Of a stretch of 64,000 bases of DNA, positions 35,233 to 44,617 are shown piece after piece. Each line of letters opens with the position of its first letter. Position 1 is the first letter of the stretch. Below the pieces are notes generated by a model. The model saw only the letters and a program-made list of their open reading frames with translations. It ran no database searches and was not told where the DNA came from. Position numbers and translations under genes: made by a program. Source of the DNA: Ilumatobacteraceae bacterium (GTDB taxonomy: Bacteria; Actinomycetota; Acidimicrobiia; Acidimicrobiales; Ilumatobacteraceae); contig JAGYKR010000007.1 in the NCBI GenBank assembly GCA_018401375.1, positions 62,001 through 126,000 on the forward strand. Direction: 5' to 3'.

Positions 35233-36237
35233 TCACTCTTCCGCCTCAGCGGGCGGGCGATACAGCAGCACCCGAACGAACTGCAACTGGTTCACACTCG
35301 CACTGAGGCGCACCTCAAGACGGGTTCCTCCCGACCCGGGACGCTGAATCACGTTCGCGACCACTCCGACGGGAATGTCGGGAGGGGCGAGGCTGTTGCG
35401 GCCACCAGACGTAAATACCGGATCACCTTCAAGGAGTCGCCCGAGTGATGGACTATTGCTCACGAAATTTATCTGAGGAAGCCGATCGGGGCCTTGGCCG
35501 ATCAGCGCTCCAGTTTCGCGCTGCACCATCGGCACTGGCTCAGTGGTCGTAGTGACCCCAGGCAACGGCCCAGTGAGCACATCTCGCGCATCGCGCAGAT
35601 CCTCCTCGCTCAAACCAGATGGGGTGGTGGTCACGGGGGCCCGCCCCGAAGAAGTATCTCCAAACAGCGGTCTTTCAGCTGACAGCACCTTGACTTCCAC
35701 TGCGTAACGCGGATCGGTGACCAACATCACCAAGCTTGCCTCAGCGAACACCCGGGTTACTTTGCCCACGATGCCGGCCTCGTTAACCACCGCCATACCA
35801 ACGGCGATCCCTTGGCGCGAACCCCGGTCGATCTCAACGATCTGGTCCACGTTGCTCGGAGATTGACCGATGATTGAGGCCGTCACCGATTCAATATCGG
35901 CGAGGGATGCGAGTTCGTTGAGCGCGCGCAGACGTTGGTTCTCGGCTACGGCATTGCGTGCTGCAACCTCGGCTCCGCGCTGGGAATCTATGAGCTCTTG
36001 TAGTCGGGCGTTCTCGTCTTCGAGAGATGGGTAGTTCGTGATCCCATTCCATGCGTTACCCACCGGACGGGCAACCACCCGGATCGCAGTCTCCACCGGC
36101 GACAAAGCCCACACAAACGCTGACCGTGTGCCGTCGAGAAACCGACTGCCCCGCACATCCATCGTCAACAGCAAAATCGCCGTCAAGATCAACAAGACGA
36201 TGATGCGCCGACGACCTACCGGCACGCTTGCCATCAA
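35233..36237 (-). CDS. mreC: Rod shape-determining protein MreC
   Basis: A 334-residue bitopic protein: an N-terminal membrane helix (about 10-28), a coiled coil from about 75 to 110 (ENARLQELIDSQRGAEVAARN), and a periplasmic-type beta domain with the family segment VDQIVEIDRGSRQGIAVGMAVVNEAGIVGKV. A Thr/Pro-rich insertion occurs around 205-245. It links MreB to PBP2 outside the membrane. It lies directly after mreB. Confidence 0.93.
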   Translation of the reverse strand: MMASVPVGRRRIIVLLILTAILLLTMDVRGSRFLDGTRSAFVWALSPVETAIRVVARPVGNAWNGITNYPSLEDENARLQELIDSQRGAEVAARNAVAENQRLRALNELASLADIESVTASIIGQSPSNVDQIVEIDRGSRQGIAVGMAVVNEAGIVGKVTRVFAEASLVMLVTDPRYAVEVKVLSAERPLFGDTSSGRAPVTTTPSGLSEEDLRDARDVLTGPLPGVTTTTEPVPMVQRETGALIGQGPDRLPQINFVSNSPSLGRLLEGDPVFTSGGRNSLAPPDIPVGVVANVIQRPGSGGTRLEVRLSASVNQLQFVRVLLYRPPAEAEE

Positions 36238-36247
36238 AGGCCCCTAA

Positions 36248-37282
36248 TCAGTTGTCGCCACCGAGCGACATTAAGCCCCGCATCGCATCGATGTTCTCTA
36301 GCGCTCGGCCAGAACCGATCACCACGCTGTACAACGGTTCGGGACCAATCCTGATCGGCATTCCGGTCTCATGGCTCAGTCTCTCCGACAGGCCACCAAG
36401 CAGGGCGCCACCGCCGGTGATGGTGATGCCATCTTCCATGATGTCAGCAGCTAACTCGGGCGGCGTCTTATCCAACGTGGTCTTGATGGCGTCGACGATC
36501 GCCGCCACCGGCTCGGCTAATGCCTCACGCACGTGCTCAGTGGTGAGTTCGATGGTCCGTGGCAACCCGCTCACGAGGTCACGACCACGAATGTCAGCGG
36601 TCAGTTCCTCTTCTAATGGCCAGGCCGAACCCATGTGAATCTTGATTTCCTCGGCGGTGCGTTCACCGATGGCGAGGGAGAACTCTTTTTTCACGTATTG
36701 CAGGATCGCTTCATCAAGTTCATCCCCGGCAACGCGCACGGACTGAGCGGTCACGATGCCGCCGAGGGAAATCACCGCAACCTCAGTAGTGCCACCACCG
36801 ATATCCACCACCATGTTGCCGCTCGGCTCATGGACGGGGAGGTTGGCTCCGATCGCAGCAGCCATCGGTTCTTCGATGATGTGTACCGGTTTGCGGGCCC
36901 CGGCGTATTCAGCTGCGTCTTGGACCGCTCGCTGTTCCACACCGGTGATGCCCGACGGCACGCAGATCACCATGCGTGGCTTTGACCACTTGCTGGAATG
37001 GACCTTTTGGATGAAGTAGCGGAGCATTTTCTCGCACACTTCGAAGTCTGCAATGACTCCATCTTTCAGAGGCCGGATCACCCGAATGTTGCTCGGGGTG
37101 CGACCCATCATCCGTTTGGCTTCGGCGCCGACTGCAACGGGACGACCGTCGGCCACATTGATTGCCACCACGGACGGCTCATCAAGCACGATCCCAAGCC
37201 CACGGGCGTAGATCAACGTGTTAGCTGTCCCGAGATCGATCGCGAGGTCGCGTCCGAGGCCGAGTGGATTGCTGCGGTTCAT
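36248..37282 (-). CDS. mreB: Actin-like rod shape-determining protein MreB
   Basis: Cytoskeletal actin homologue of 344 residues. The phosphate-1 motif IDLGTANTLIYARG, phosphate-2 MVVDIGGGTTEVAVISLGG and the adenosine motif GITITGGGALLGGL are all present. A strong AAAGGGGGGCG ribosome-binding site precedes the ATG. An mreB operon indicates lateral-wall elongation of a rod-shaped type, unlike polar-growing actinobacteria such as mycobacteria that lack MreB. It is the first gene of the mreBCD-mrdA-rodA unit. Confidence 0.97.
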   Translation of the reverse strand: MNRSNPLGLGRDLAIDLGTANTLIYARGLGIVLDEPSVVAINVADGRPVAVGAEAKRMMGRTPSNIRVIRPLKDGVIADFEVCEKMLRYFIQKVHSSKWSKPRMVICVPSGITGVEQRAVQDAAEYAGARKPVHIIEEPMAAAIGANLPVHEPSGNMVVDIGGGTTEVAVISLGGIVTAQSVRVAGDELDEAILQYVKKEFSLAIGERTAEEIKIHMGSAWPLEEELTADIRGRDLVSGLPRTIELTTEHVREALAEPVAAIVDAIKTTLDKTPPELAADIMEDGITITGGGALLGGLSERLSHETGMPIRIGPEPLYSVVIGSGRALENIDAMRGLMSLGGDN

Positions 37283-37354
37283 TCGCCCCCCTTTCGGCTA
37301 CACGGGAACACTGATGAAAGTACGGGGCCTGTGACAACCCCCAGATCCCGAATG

Positions 37355-37765
37355 TTACAGATTGGGGAAGAAAATACTGATTTCGCGCTCGGCAGATGCG
37401 AGGGAGTCGCTGCCGTGCACCAGATTCTCGGTGAACAAGATCCCGAGGTCCCCACGGATCGTGCCCGGGGCAGCCGAGCGCGGATTCGTGGCACCCATCA
37501 TCGTCCGCACCACTTCCCAGGTGTCTTCTGGACCTTCGATGACAAGTGCCACCACGGGTCCGCGGGACATGAACTCCACCAGATCGGCGTAAAAGCCCTT
37601 GCCCACATGCTCTTCATAATGCCGAGCGAGCAGATCGGTGGACAAGGAGCGCAACTCCATAGCCAAAATTTTCAAGTTCTTGGATTCAAACCGGCCGAGG
37701 ATCTCACCCACGAGGCCGCGCTCCACGGCATCGGGCTTGAGTAGGACAAGTGTGCGATCAGACAT
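37355..37765 (-). CDS. ndk: Nucleoside diphosphate kinase
   Basis: Transfers the gamma phosphate between nucleoside triphosphates and diphosphates. From the ATG at 37765 the 136-residue protein starts MSDRTLVLLKPDAVERGLVG and has the active-site His in ENLVHGSDS. An earlier in-frame start would overlap folC. Length and motifs are canonical. It sits between folC and mreB. Confidence 0.96.
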   Translation of the reverse strand: MSDRTLVLLKPDAVERGLVGEILGRFESKNLKILAMELRSLSTDLLARHYEEHVGKGFYADLVEFMSRGPVVALVIEGPEDTWEVVRTMMGATNPRSAAPGTIRGDLGILFTENLVHGSDSLASAEREISIFFPNL

Positions 37766-37788
37766 GTCCGTGAGGCTATCGGTGGATC

Positions 37789-39078
37789 TCATCCGGTAAG
37801 CCGACGAATCACCGGCCGAGCCGCTCCGGCCACGTACAGCGAACCGGCGATCAATACAGCATCATCGGGGTCGCTATGACGGATTGCGTAGTCACAGGCC
37901 TGCTCTACGGTGTCGGTGACGATCACCTCAGCACATCCGATGTCACGGGCGGCTTGGGCAACTTGACGACATCCGATCCCCCTCGGGGAAGGGGCGGTAC
38001 AGACGATGACGAGATCGAACTCATCGGCACGGATCGAGGACAACATCTCTGCCGGGTCACGCAGCGTGCCGATCACCAGGATCCGGCGTCCTTCGGGTTG
38101 GAAGTCATCAAAGAAAACCTGTGCGCAGGTGTCGGCTCCCGCCGGATTGTGGGCGCCATCCACGATCACGAGAGGTTGCACGCTCATGATTTCGAAGCGG
38201 CCGGGCATGGTGACCGCTGCGAATCCTTCTTGCACCACTTCCCCCGACAACGGGGCCGCAAAAAACGTTTCCACCGCAGCCAAAGCCACCGCTGCGTTAT
38301 CGCCCTGGTGAGCGCCGTGCAAGGGCAGGTAGACCTCGGGGTAGATGGTTGTTGGGGAGCGCAGGTCCACGAGACGACCACCGAGGGCCAATGCGTTCTC
38401 CCCCACTCCGAAATCCAATTCTCGGAGAATCAGGGACGCTGGCTGTTCGGCTGTGAAGATCGGAAGAAGTTCAGGGTCGGTTTCCCCGATCACAGCGGCA
38501 CCAGCAGGTTTAATGATTCCCGCTTTCTCGGTAGCCACATGGGCCCGGGTGGGCCCGGCAAACTCAAGATGGTCCAAACCGATATTGGTGACTACCGCAA
38601 CTGTGGAGGTCACCACGTTGGTCGCATCCCACCGACCGAGCAGGCCAACTTCAATCACCGCCACATCCACCGCAACATCGGCGAACCACCGAAATGCCGC
38701 AGCGGTCAGCACTTCAAAGTAGGAAGGCCGAAGACCCGTGATCAACTCGAGGTCCGCTACCGCTGCGATCTGCTCGGCGAGTTCCTCGTCGCTGATCGGC
38801 TCACAGTTGCGGGTCATGCGCTCATTGACCCGTTCGAGGTGCGGACTCGAATAGGTACCAACCGTCAGGCCCTGAGCCATCAACAGCCGGGTGATCATCT
38901 GCACCGTAGAACCCTTACCGTTGGTACCGGTCACATGGATCGTCGGATACGCGGTCTGTGGCTCCCCCATCGCTGAACACAAACCAGTGATCGTGGCCAC
39001 CGAAGGCGAAGCGATCCGGCCCGTCACGTCATAACTGGCGTGGGCCTCAAGATAGGCCATCGCATCAGTGAAGCTCAT
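37789..39078 (-). CDS. folC: Bifunctional folylpolyglutamate synthase/dihydrofolate synthase
   Basis: Mur-ligase-type enzyme adding glutamate to dihydropteroate and folates. The 429-residue protein has the P-loop TGTNGKGST at 50-58, TSTVAVVTNIGLDHLEF for metal and ribose contacts, and VDGAHNPAGADTCA in the C-terminal domain. It follows clpX by 55 bases. Whether it has both activities cannot be read from the sequence. Confidence 0.93.
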   Translation of the reverse strand: MSFTDAMAYLEAHASYDVTGRIASPSVATITGLCSAMGEPQTAYPTIHVTGTNGKGSTVQMITRLLMAQGLTVGTYSSPHLERVNERMTRNCEPISDEELAEQIAAVADLELITGLRPSYFEVLTAAAFRWFADVAVDVAVIEVGLLGRWDATNVVTSTVAVVTNIGLDHLEFAGPTRAHVATEKAGIIKPAGAAVIGETDPELLPIFTAEQPASLILRELDFGVGENALALGGRLVDLRSPTTIYPEVYLPLHGAHQGDNAAVALAAVETFFAAPLSGEVVQEGFAAVTMPGRFEIMSVQPLVIVDGAHNPAGADTCAQVFFDDFQPEGRRILVIGTLRDPAEMLSSIRADEFDLVIVCTAPSPRGIGCRQVAQAARDIGCAEVIVTDTVEQACDYAIRHSDPDDAVLIAGSLYVAGAARPVIRRLTG

Positions 39079-39133
39079 CGAGGGGATCTTTCAAAGGAGA
39101 GCAGCTGCGCCAGAGCGCCCGGGCCGCTGGAGG

Positions 39134-40417
39134 TCAACTTGCGGCTCGGCGCTGCCGAGGAGGCCGAGCAGTCTCTCGAGGTACCAGCGTCGGGTTCACC
39201 TTGTCGGTGACCGTGGCAGCATCGATCAAAACCTTGCCGACGTCGGTCCTGCCGGGCAGTTCATACATGGTGTTTAACAGCACTTCTTCGAGGATCGCTC
39301 GCAGGCCACGGGCGCCGGCGCCGCGCACTAACGCCTGATCGGCGATCGCTTCTAGACCATCAGTGGTGAACTCGAGTTCCACATTCTCAAACTCGAACAC
39401 TTTCTGGAACTGCTTGACAAGAGAGTTTTTGGGTTCGGTGAGAATCTGGATCAAGGCCTCACGGTCCAAACTGCGTACCGCACCAACCATTGGCAAACGG
39501 CCAATGAACTCAGGGATCATGCCAAATTTGACGAGGTCCTCGGGGAGCACCTGAGAAAACAACTCGCCGGCATCTTGTTCTACACGGGACCGAACGGTGC
39601 CGTGGAAACCGACGCCCTTATGCCCGATGCGCTGCTCAATAATGCTTTCGAGACCCGAAAAAGCCCCGCCGAGAATGAACAACACGTTGGTGGTGTCGAT
39701 CTGAATGAACTCTTGGTGCGGATGCTTGCGCCCTCCCTGCGGGGGGACGGAGGCCTGGGTGCCCTCGAGGATTTTCAGTAGGGCCTGCTGCACACCTTCG
39801 CCGGACACATCACGAGTGATCGACGGGTTCTCACTTTTGCGTGCGATCTTGTCAATCTCGTCGATGTAGACGATGCCGGTCTCTGCCCGCTTCACATCAA
39901 AATCAGCGGCCTGGATCAACTTGAGAAGGATGTTCTCCACATCTTCGCCCACGTAACCGGCCTCGGTGAGAGCAGTGGCGTCGGCCACCGCAAACGGCAC
40001 GTTTAACATCCGTGCCAAGGTCTGGGCGAGATGGGTCTTTCCACAACCGGTGGGGCCGAGCAACAAGATGTTGGACTTGGCTAACTCCACGTCCTCGCGC
40101 CGCCCGAGGCCGGTCTGCTGTTGGAACTGAATCCGCTTGTAGTGGTTATAGACAGCCACTGAAAGGATCTTTTTGGCCTGATCTTGGCCGACGACGTAGT
40201 CGTCAAGGAATGACCGCACCTCACGGGGTGTGGGCACCACCTCAAGTGCGAGTTCGCCCGTCTCCGAAAACTCTTCTTCAATGATCTCGTTACACAGGTC
40301 AATGCACTCATCGCAGATATAGACCCCGGGGCCAGCGATGAGTTTCTTTACTTGTTTCTGAGACTTACCGCAGAACGAACATTTGAGCAGTTCGCCCGTC
40401 TCACCAAATTTTGCCAC
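39134..40417 (-). CDS. clpX: ATP-dependent protease ATPase subunit ClpX
   Basis: AAA+ unfoldase feeding ClpP. The 427-residue protein has the N-terminal zinc finger (Cys13, Cys16, Cys35, Cys38), Walker A GPTGCGKT at 121-128, the pore region [10 protein letters not shown], the LGF-type ClpP-contact loop GHKGVGFHG and sensor motifs. The start is a GTG preceded by GAGGGGG. It lies downstream of clpP. Confidence 0.97.
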   Translation of the reverse strand: MAKFGETGELLKCSFCGKSQKQVKKLIAGPGVYICDECIDLCNEIIEEEFSETGELALEVVPTPREVRSFLDDYVVGQDQAKKILSVAVYNHYKRIQFQQQTGLGRREDVELAKSNILLLGPTGCGKTHLAQTLARMLNVPFAVADATALTEAGYVGEDVENILLKLIQAADFDVKRAETGIVYIDEIDKIARKSENPSITRDVSGEGVQQALLKILEGTQASVPPQGGRKHPHQEFIQIDTTNVLFILGGAFSGLESIIEQRIGHKGVGFHGTVRSRVEQDAGELFSQVLPEDLVKFGMIPEFIGRLPMVGAVRSLDREALIQILTEPKNSLVKQFQKVFEFENVELEFTTDGLEAIADQALVRGAGARGLRAILEEVLLNTMYELPGRTDVGKVLIDAATVTDKVNPTLVPRETARPPRQRRAAS

Positions 40418-40526
40418 GACTGGGAACCCCCTCTACGACCTGACACTAACCGACCCGACATGTTCGCGACGGACACCTCACAGGGGGGCGCTGCATCGCA
40501 GGATTCGGGATGCAAGGGCGCCAGAT

Positions 40527-41159
40527 TCAGCGGATGGGACCTTCGCGGTCAACATTGGCCCGTGAGGTGAGCACGGCGTCGATGATGCCGTATTCCACGG
40601 CCTCATTAGCTTCCATCACAAAGTCACGGTCCGTATCGGCGTGAATCCGCTCAAGCGATTGCCCGGTGTGCTCAGAAAGGATCTGCTCGAGGATCTCCCG
40701 CATCCGCAGGATCTCCTTCGCGGCGAGTTCAAGGTCGGTGACTTGTCCGTAGCCCACTTGGCCATATGGCTGATGGAGCAGAATCCGGCTGTGCGGGAGG
40801 GCGAGACGCTTGCCTTTGGTCCCCGCAGCGAGCAGCACTGCAGCCGCTGAAGCAGCTTGGCCGAGGCAGATCGTGGCGATGTCGTTACGAATGAACTGCA
40901 TCGTGTCGTAAATCGCAAACAACGCCGTGATGTCGCCACCGGGTGAGTTGATGTAGATGTTGATGTCTTTGTCCGGGTTTTCGGACTCAAGGTGCACCAA
41001 CTGAGCGCACAACAAACTTGCGATCTGATCGTCGATCGGGGTCTGCAAGAAAATGATGTTGTCTTTCAGCAGACGGCTGTAGAGGTCATAGGCCCGCTCA
41101 CCACGACTGGTTTGTTCGACAACATTGGGAACCAGATAGTTGACCGCATCGAGGTTCAT
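40527..41159 (-). CDS. clpP: ATP-dependent Clp protease proteolytic subunit
   Basis: Serine protease subunit of 210 residues with catalytic Ser104 in [14 protein letters not shown] and His129 in LLHQP; family segment [19 protein letters not shown]. Actinobacteria usually carry two adjacent clpP genes here; only one lies between tig and clpX in this window, so a second, if present, is elsewhere. The start overlaps the tig stop by four bases (ATGA). Confidence 0.95.
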   Translation of the reverse strand: MNLDAVNYLVPNVVEQTSRGERAYDLYSRLLKDNIIFLQTPIDDQIASLLCAQLVHLESENPDKDINIYINSPGGDITALFAIYDTMQFIRNDIATICLGQAASAAAVLLAAGTKGKRLALPHSRILLHQPYGQVGYGQVTDLELAAKEILRMREILEQILSEHTGQSLERIHADTDRDFVMEANEAVEYGIIDAVLTSRANVDREGPIR

Positions 41160-42553
41160 TCCTCGTCTCCGTTCTCATCGGTGTTCTGGGCTTCATCATT
41201 GCCGTCATCATCATTGCCGTGATCTTCGTGATCGTGCTCGTCGTGACCCAAGATCAGGTCGGAATCAAGCAGATTTCCCTCGGGGTCCACCATCTCCACC
41301 CGGTGCAACAACCAATCGAGCGCCTTGGACTTGAGGAGTTGAGCGGTCAGTTCGCTGACGGCATCGTTGTCCTCATAGGCCTTGCGAACGGCCTTTGCGG
41401 TCTGGCCGAACTGCATACCCATCCGCAGGTACTCGGCCTCGAGTTCGTCGTCGGACACCACGAGCGCTTCGGCGGCGGCCACTGCCCGCAGGGCGAGATC
41501 CACCTTGACGGCTTGAGTGGACTGGGCTTGCAGACCATTGACGAAGTCCTCAGAACTCTGGCCCGTCACTGACATCCATGTCTCAAGATCAATGCCTTGG
41601 GCTTGGAGTTGCTCAGCGGTCCGTTGGATCCGATTTTGGAGATCCTGGCCAACCATGGTGGGCGGCGGCTCCTCTTCGACTAACTGGGCGAGCACCTCGG
41701 TCAGTTTGGGTACGAGTTGGTTACGCACCGAGGACAGATTGGTCTCGCCGATCCGCTCAGCGATGTCTTCTTTCCATTCGTCCACGGTCTCGAACTCACC
41801 GAGATTGTCCGCCACCCATTCGTCGGTGATTTCAGGCAACTCGAGCACCTGAACACGCTTGACGGCCACCAGGAAGTCCGCAGCCTCCTCGATGCCTTTC
41901 GGGGTGGAGGTGAATCGCACCTCATCGCCCGCGCTGGATCCGATGATCTGGTCGTCAAAGTCTTCTGTCACCCAGCCTTGACCGAGCTCATAGGACCAGT
42001 CCTCGGTAGATAACCCGATGACGTCTTCTCCGTCACGGGTGGTGGACAGATCCAAGGTCACGTAATCGCCCTTCGCAGCAGGGCGCTCCACGTCGGTGAG
42101 TTTGCCGTGGCGCTGCAGTTCCTCGGCGACGGCCGCATCCACTTGCTCACCGGTGGCCACGGGGGACGGGAGTTCAATCCGCAGGCCGGCATAGCCGGGA
42201 ACCACAATCTCCGGACGCACCTCACAGGTGGCATCAAACTCCACCGGTCCGGCCTCTTCGCCACCGGTGATCTCCACCTCAGGGGTGGCGATCAGATCCA
42301 CGTTGTGCTCACGCACCGCTTTGGACAAGTACTGCGGGATCGCATCGCGCAGGGCCTGCTCCCGGGCGGGGGCCACGCCGATCCGGGCCTCAAGCACCCG
42401 CCGCGGCGCCTTGCCGTTGCGGAACCCGGGGAGCTTGATTTCCCGGGCGATCGTCTTGAAGGCGCGATCGATATCGCGGTCGAATTCGGCTTCGTCAATC
42501 TCGACGTAGAGCTTGACCTTGTTCCCCTCGAGGGGTTCGACAGAACTTTTCAC
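41156..42553 (-). CDS. tig: Trigger factor
   Basis: Ribosome-bound chaperone with peptidyl-prolyl isomerase activity. The 465-residue protein has the N-terminal ribosome-binding signature [18 protein letters not shown] (about 43-60), a central FKBP-like domain ([11 protein letters not shown]) and a helical C-terminal domain. It ends in a His/Asp/Glu/Asn-rich tail of about 35 residues that could bind metal ions. The start is a GTG with a TACACT box nine bases upstream. It heads the tig-clpP-clpX unit. Confidence 0.95.
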   Translation of the reverse strand: MKSSVEPLEGNKVKLYVEIDEAEFDRDIDRAFKTIAREIKLPGFRNGKAPRRVLEARIGVAPAREQALRDAIPQYLSKAVREHNVDLIATPEVEITGGEEAGPVEFDATCEVRPEIVVPGYAGLRIELPSPVATGEQVDAAVAEELQRHGKLTDVERPAAKGDYVTLDLSTTRDGEDVIGLSTEDWSYELGQGWVTEDFDDQIIGSSAGDEVRFTSTPKGIEEAADFLVAVKRVQVLELPEITDEWVADNLGEFETVDEWKEDIAERIGETNLSSVRNQLVPKLTEVLAQLVEEEPPPTMVGQDLQNRIQRTAEQLQAQGIDLETWMSVTGQSSEDFVNGLQAQSTQAVKVDLALRAVAAAEALVVSDDELEAEYLRMGMQFGQTAKAVRKAYEDNDAVSELTAQLLKSKALDWLLHRVEMVDPEGNLLDSDLILGHDEHDHEDHGNDDDGNDEAQNTDENGDEE

Positions 42554-42633
42554 AGAGCGTCGAGTGTACCGGTAGGCACTGCTTCATGACCCGAACGTGT
42601 GTTGAACCCCTCCGATAAGGCAGACTGTGAGCG

Positions 42634-42906
42634 ATGCAGTTCTGGAAGCCGCACTCCCTAGCCGTACCCCACACCGATCAGATCCAACTTCGGATCGGCG
42701 ATCGCGTTCGCACCATCGTGGAACTCGAAGGAGTTGCCGTTGGCACAGTTGGCAAAGTCATCTTGGCCAACGGCTTTAACTGGCAGCGCTACCGGGTCCT
42801 CTTCGAGACCGGTGCCGAACTCGGCAATCTGGATCACCGCAATATTGAACCGGTGGGCCGCACCGCAAAGCGTCTCGCCAAAGTCGCCGCTCGCGCTCAC
42901 CGCTAA
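42634..42906 (+). CDS. Small protein with SH3/KOW-like segment
   Basis: A 90-residue basic protein beginning MQFWKPHSLAVPHTDQIQL. The middle (IGDRVRTIVELEGVAVGTVGKV) resembles a small beta-barrel such as SH3 or KOW, and the C-terminus is Arg/Lys/Ala-rich. Divergent from tig. No family was firmly recognised; the shape suggests a nucleic-acid-binding or structural role. Confidence 0.6.
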   Translation: MQFWKPHSLAVPHTDQIQLRIGDRVRTIVELEGVAVGTVGKVILANGFNWQRYRVLFETGAELGNLDHRNIEPVGRTAKRLAKVAARAHR

Positions 42907-42930
42907 CTGCTGACGGCTCTCGGCCGGCCT

Positions 42931-44145
42931 TCAGTCCGGTACTCGATCGTCAAATACCCACAGCACACCGCGATAGTCAGCCACCCAAATGCGCGCCGAG
43001 GTCGGCTCATAGGTGATGCCTACCGGGCCTGATCCTGCGTCGATCCGTTGGACGATCCGCATGTCAGCGGTGGCGACTTTGGTCATTCCACCGGACTCGT
43101 AGTGCACCACGTACAAACTCAAGCCATCTTCTGACAGTGCCATTGAGCGTGGCCGTTCCCCTGTGCGGATGAACACCTGGGGGGACGCTCCGGTCAGGTC
43201 AATCTTGCGGACTCCGCCTTGCAGATTGTTGGAGACGTACATGTAACGGCCGTCGGGTGACAGCACCAGATGGCGTGGGCTGATACCAGCCTCAATGGAC
43301 TCGATCTCGGTGGCGGTGTTGAGGTCGATCACTGCGATCCGACCTGCACCCATCACGGACACGTATGCGAGGCGTGAGTCAGCATCAATCGCGATGCCGC
43401 GTGGGTGCCGGCCGAGATTCACACGAGCCACTTCTGTGAGATCAGAGGTGCGGATCACCGAAGCATCAAATCCACACCAGTTAGAGACCACCAGCCATTT
43501 GCCATCAGGTGACACCGCAAGAAACTTCGGCACTGCCCCCACCGCGACGACTCCATCGATGGTGTAACTCTCCATATCGATGCGATAGATGTAACTGTCA
43601 TCCCAGTCACCACGTTCGCATTCGTCATCGGCGATCGGGTTGAAGCCGGGCCCATACATCTTGTAGTTCGACACATACAGGTGGCGCCCATCTGGGCTGA
43701 ACGCTGCTTCTACCGGAGAGCCTTTAGCTACAGGACCATCGGCCACGCCGAAAGCGGACAGATCCACCGTGTCGTCAATCTCTGCGAGCAGGGCACCATC
43801 ACCATCAAACACCGAAACGTTGTGGCGGTACATCATGTTTTGGGCCACGAAACGCCCATCCGGTGAGGCCACGATGCTTTTGGGCTGCAGGTTGTCCCGG
43901 CTGATCCGAAAGGCGAGTTCCATGACCCGCTGGTCGGTCGGGAACGCCGGCACAGTCGTCGTAGTGGTTGTCGCGAGAGTTGTCGTGGGAGTTGTCGCAG
44001 TGGTCGCAGTGGTCGTCGGAGATGTAGACGCAGTGTTAACCACTGTGCTGCTCGGCCCGGCAGCTCCTGCTGTCGCATCGCCCACACTGACCTCATCTGC
44101 TGACAGCGCGCTAATGGTGTAGGCGATCAAACCGATCGTGATCAC
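42931..44145 (-). CDS. Secreted or membrane-anchored YncE-like beta-propeller protein
   Basis: A 404-residue protein with a hydrophobic N-terminal segment (2-17), a Thr/Pro/Ala-rich linker (about 30-70) and repeated YVTN-type blades, for example FSPDGRHLYVSNYKMYGPG, FLAVSPDGKWLVVSN, RLAYVSVMGAGRIAVIDL, HLVLSPDGRYMYVSN. Such propellers act outside the cell as surface or binding proteins. The start is the GTG at 44145; no earlier start codon exists in frame before a stop. Ligand unknown. Confidence 0.85.
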   Translation of the reverse strand: MITIGLIAYTISALSADEVSVGDATAGAAGPSSTVVNTASTSPTTTATTATTPTTTLATTTTTTVPAFPTDQRVMELAFRISRDNLQPKSIVASPDGRFVAQNMMYRHNVSVFDGDGALLAEIDDTVDLSAFGVADGPVAKGSPVEAAFSPDGRHLYVSNYKMYGPGFNPIADDECERGDWDDSYIYRIDMESYTIDGVVAVGAVPKFLAVSPDGKWLVVSNWCGFDASVIRTSDLTEVARVNLGRHPRGIAIDADSRLAYVSVMGAGRIAVIDLNTATEIESIEAGISPRHLVLSPDGRYMYVSNNLQGGVRKIDLTGASPQVFIRTGERPRSMALSEDGLSLYVVHYESGGMTKVATADMRIVQRIDAGSGPVGITYEPTSARIWVADYRGVLWVFDDRVPD

Positions 44146-44369
44146 TGCGAGCGCAGCGAAGAGTGGCAGGGCACGCCGAACCGAAGGTCGGGAGTGGATT
44201 CTGGGTGCAAGCCGATTGCAACTCGGGGGGATGGTTCATGGATGTCGTGTCGTGCAACTCGATCTATTGATGTCGGCTCATCGGGTTGTGGACTCAAGAG
44301 GCGTCATTAGGAAACAGTGCTCTGCCAGATGAGCCTGGGGAAATCTATTCCGCCATTATGTTCAGAACG

Positions 44370-44400
44370 TAGACCACCTGAGGCGCTACGACGCTAAGAT
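44370..44400 (+). promoter_or_regulatory. Promoter of tRNA-Pro
   Basis: TAAGAT at 44395-44400 is a good -10 box ten bases before the tRNA; TAGACC at 44370-44375 is a weak -35 candidate at a 19-base spacing. The preceding 225 bases up to the propeller gene hold nothing else recognisable. Confidence 0.45.
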
Positions 44401-44410
44401 CTGGGGGTCA

Positions 44411-44488
44411 CGGGATGTAGCGCAGCCTGGCTAGCGCACCTGCTTTGGGAGCAGGGGGTCGGGAGTTCGAATCTCCCCATCCCGACCA
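44411..44488 (+). tRNA. tRNA-Pro (TGG)
   Basis: Cloverleaf with acceptor stem CGGGATG/CATCCCG, anticodon loop TTTGGGA (anticodon TGG), T-arm GAGTTCGAATCTC, discriminator A and encoded CCA at 44486-44488. Confidence 0.96.
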
Positions 44489-44540
44489 TCGATTTGTCGT
44501 AGACCATTGGCACATTGGCTCGCCCCCTAGGGATCCCGTC

Positions 44541-44609
44541 ATGGCCAATTACTCCCGCTGGGAAGACATCAAGAAGCAGCGCCTCCACCCGCCAAGGTGG
44601 GTTCACTGA
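44541..44609 (+). pseudogene. 22-codon frame resembling the N-terminus of a DNA-binding protein, possibly truncated
   Basis: Downstream of tRNA-Pro, an ATG opens a 22-residue peptide, MANYSRWEDIKKQRLHPP..., then a TGA. The SRWEDIK start resembles the N-termini of small actinobacterial antitoxins or HTH proteins, but the rest of such a domain is absent. It may be a remnant left next to a tRNA, or chance. Confidence 0.25.
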
Positions 44610-44617
44610 AGCAGTGA

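Noticed and set aside
43960-44040. GTCGT/GTTGTC-rich stretch as a repeat element
   Set aside because: It is the Thr/Ala-rich linker of the beta-propeller protein, read on the minus strand.
44394-44606. 70-codon open frame on the minus strand
   Set aside because: It runs through the tRNA-Pro gene and has no protein-like features.
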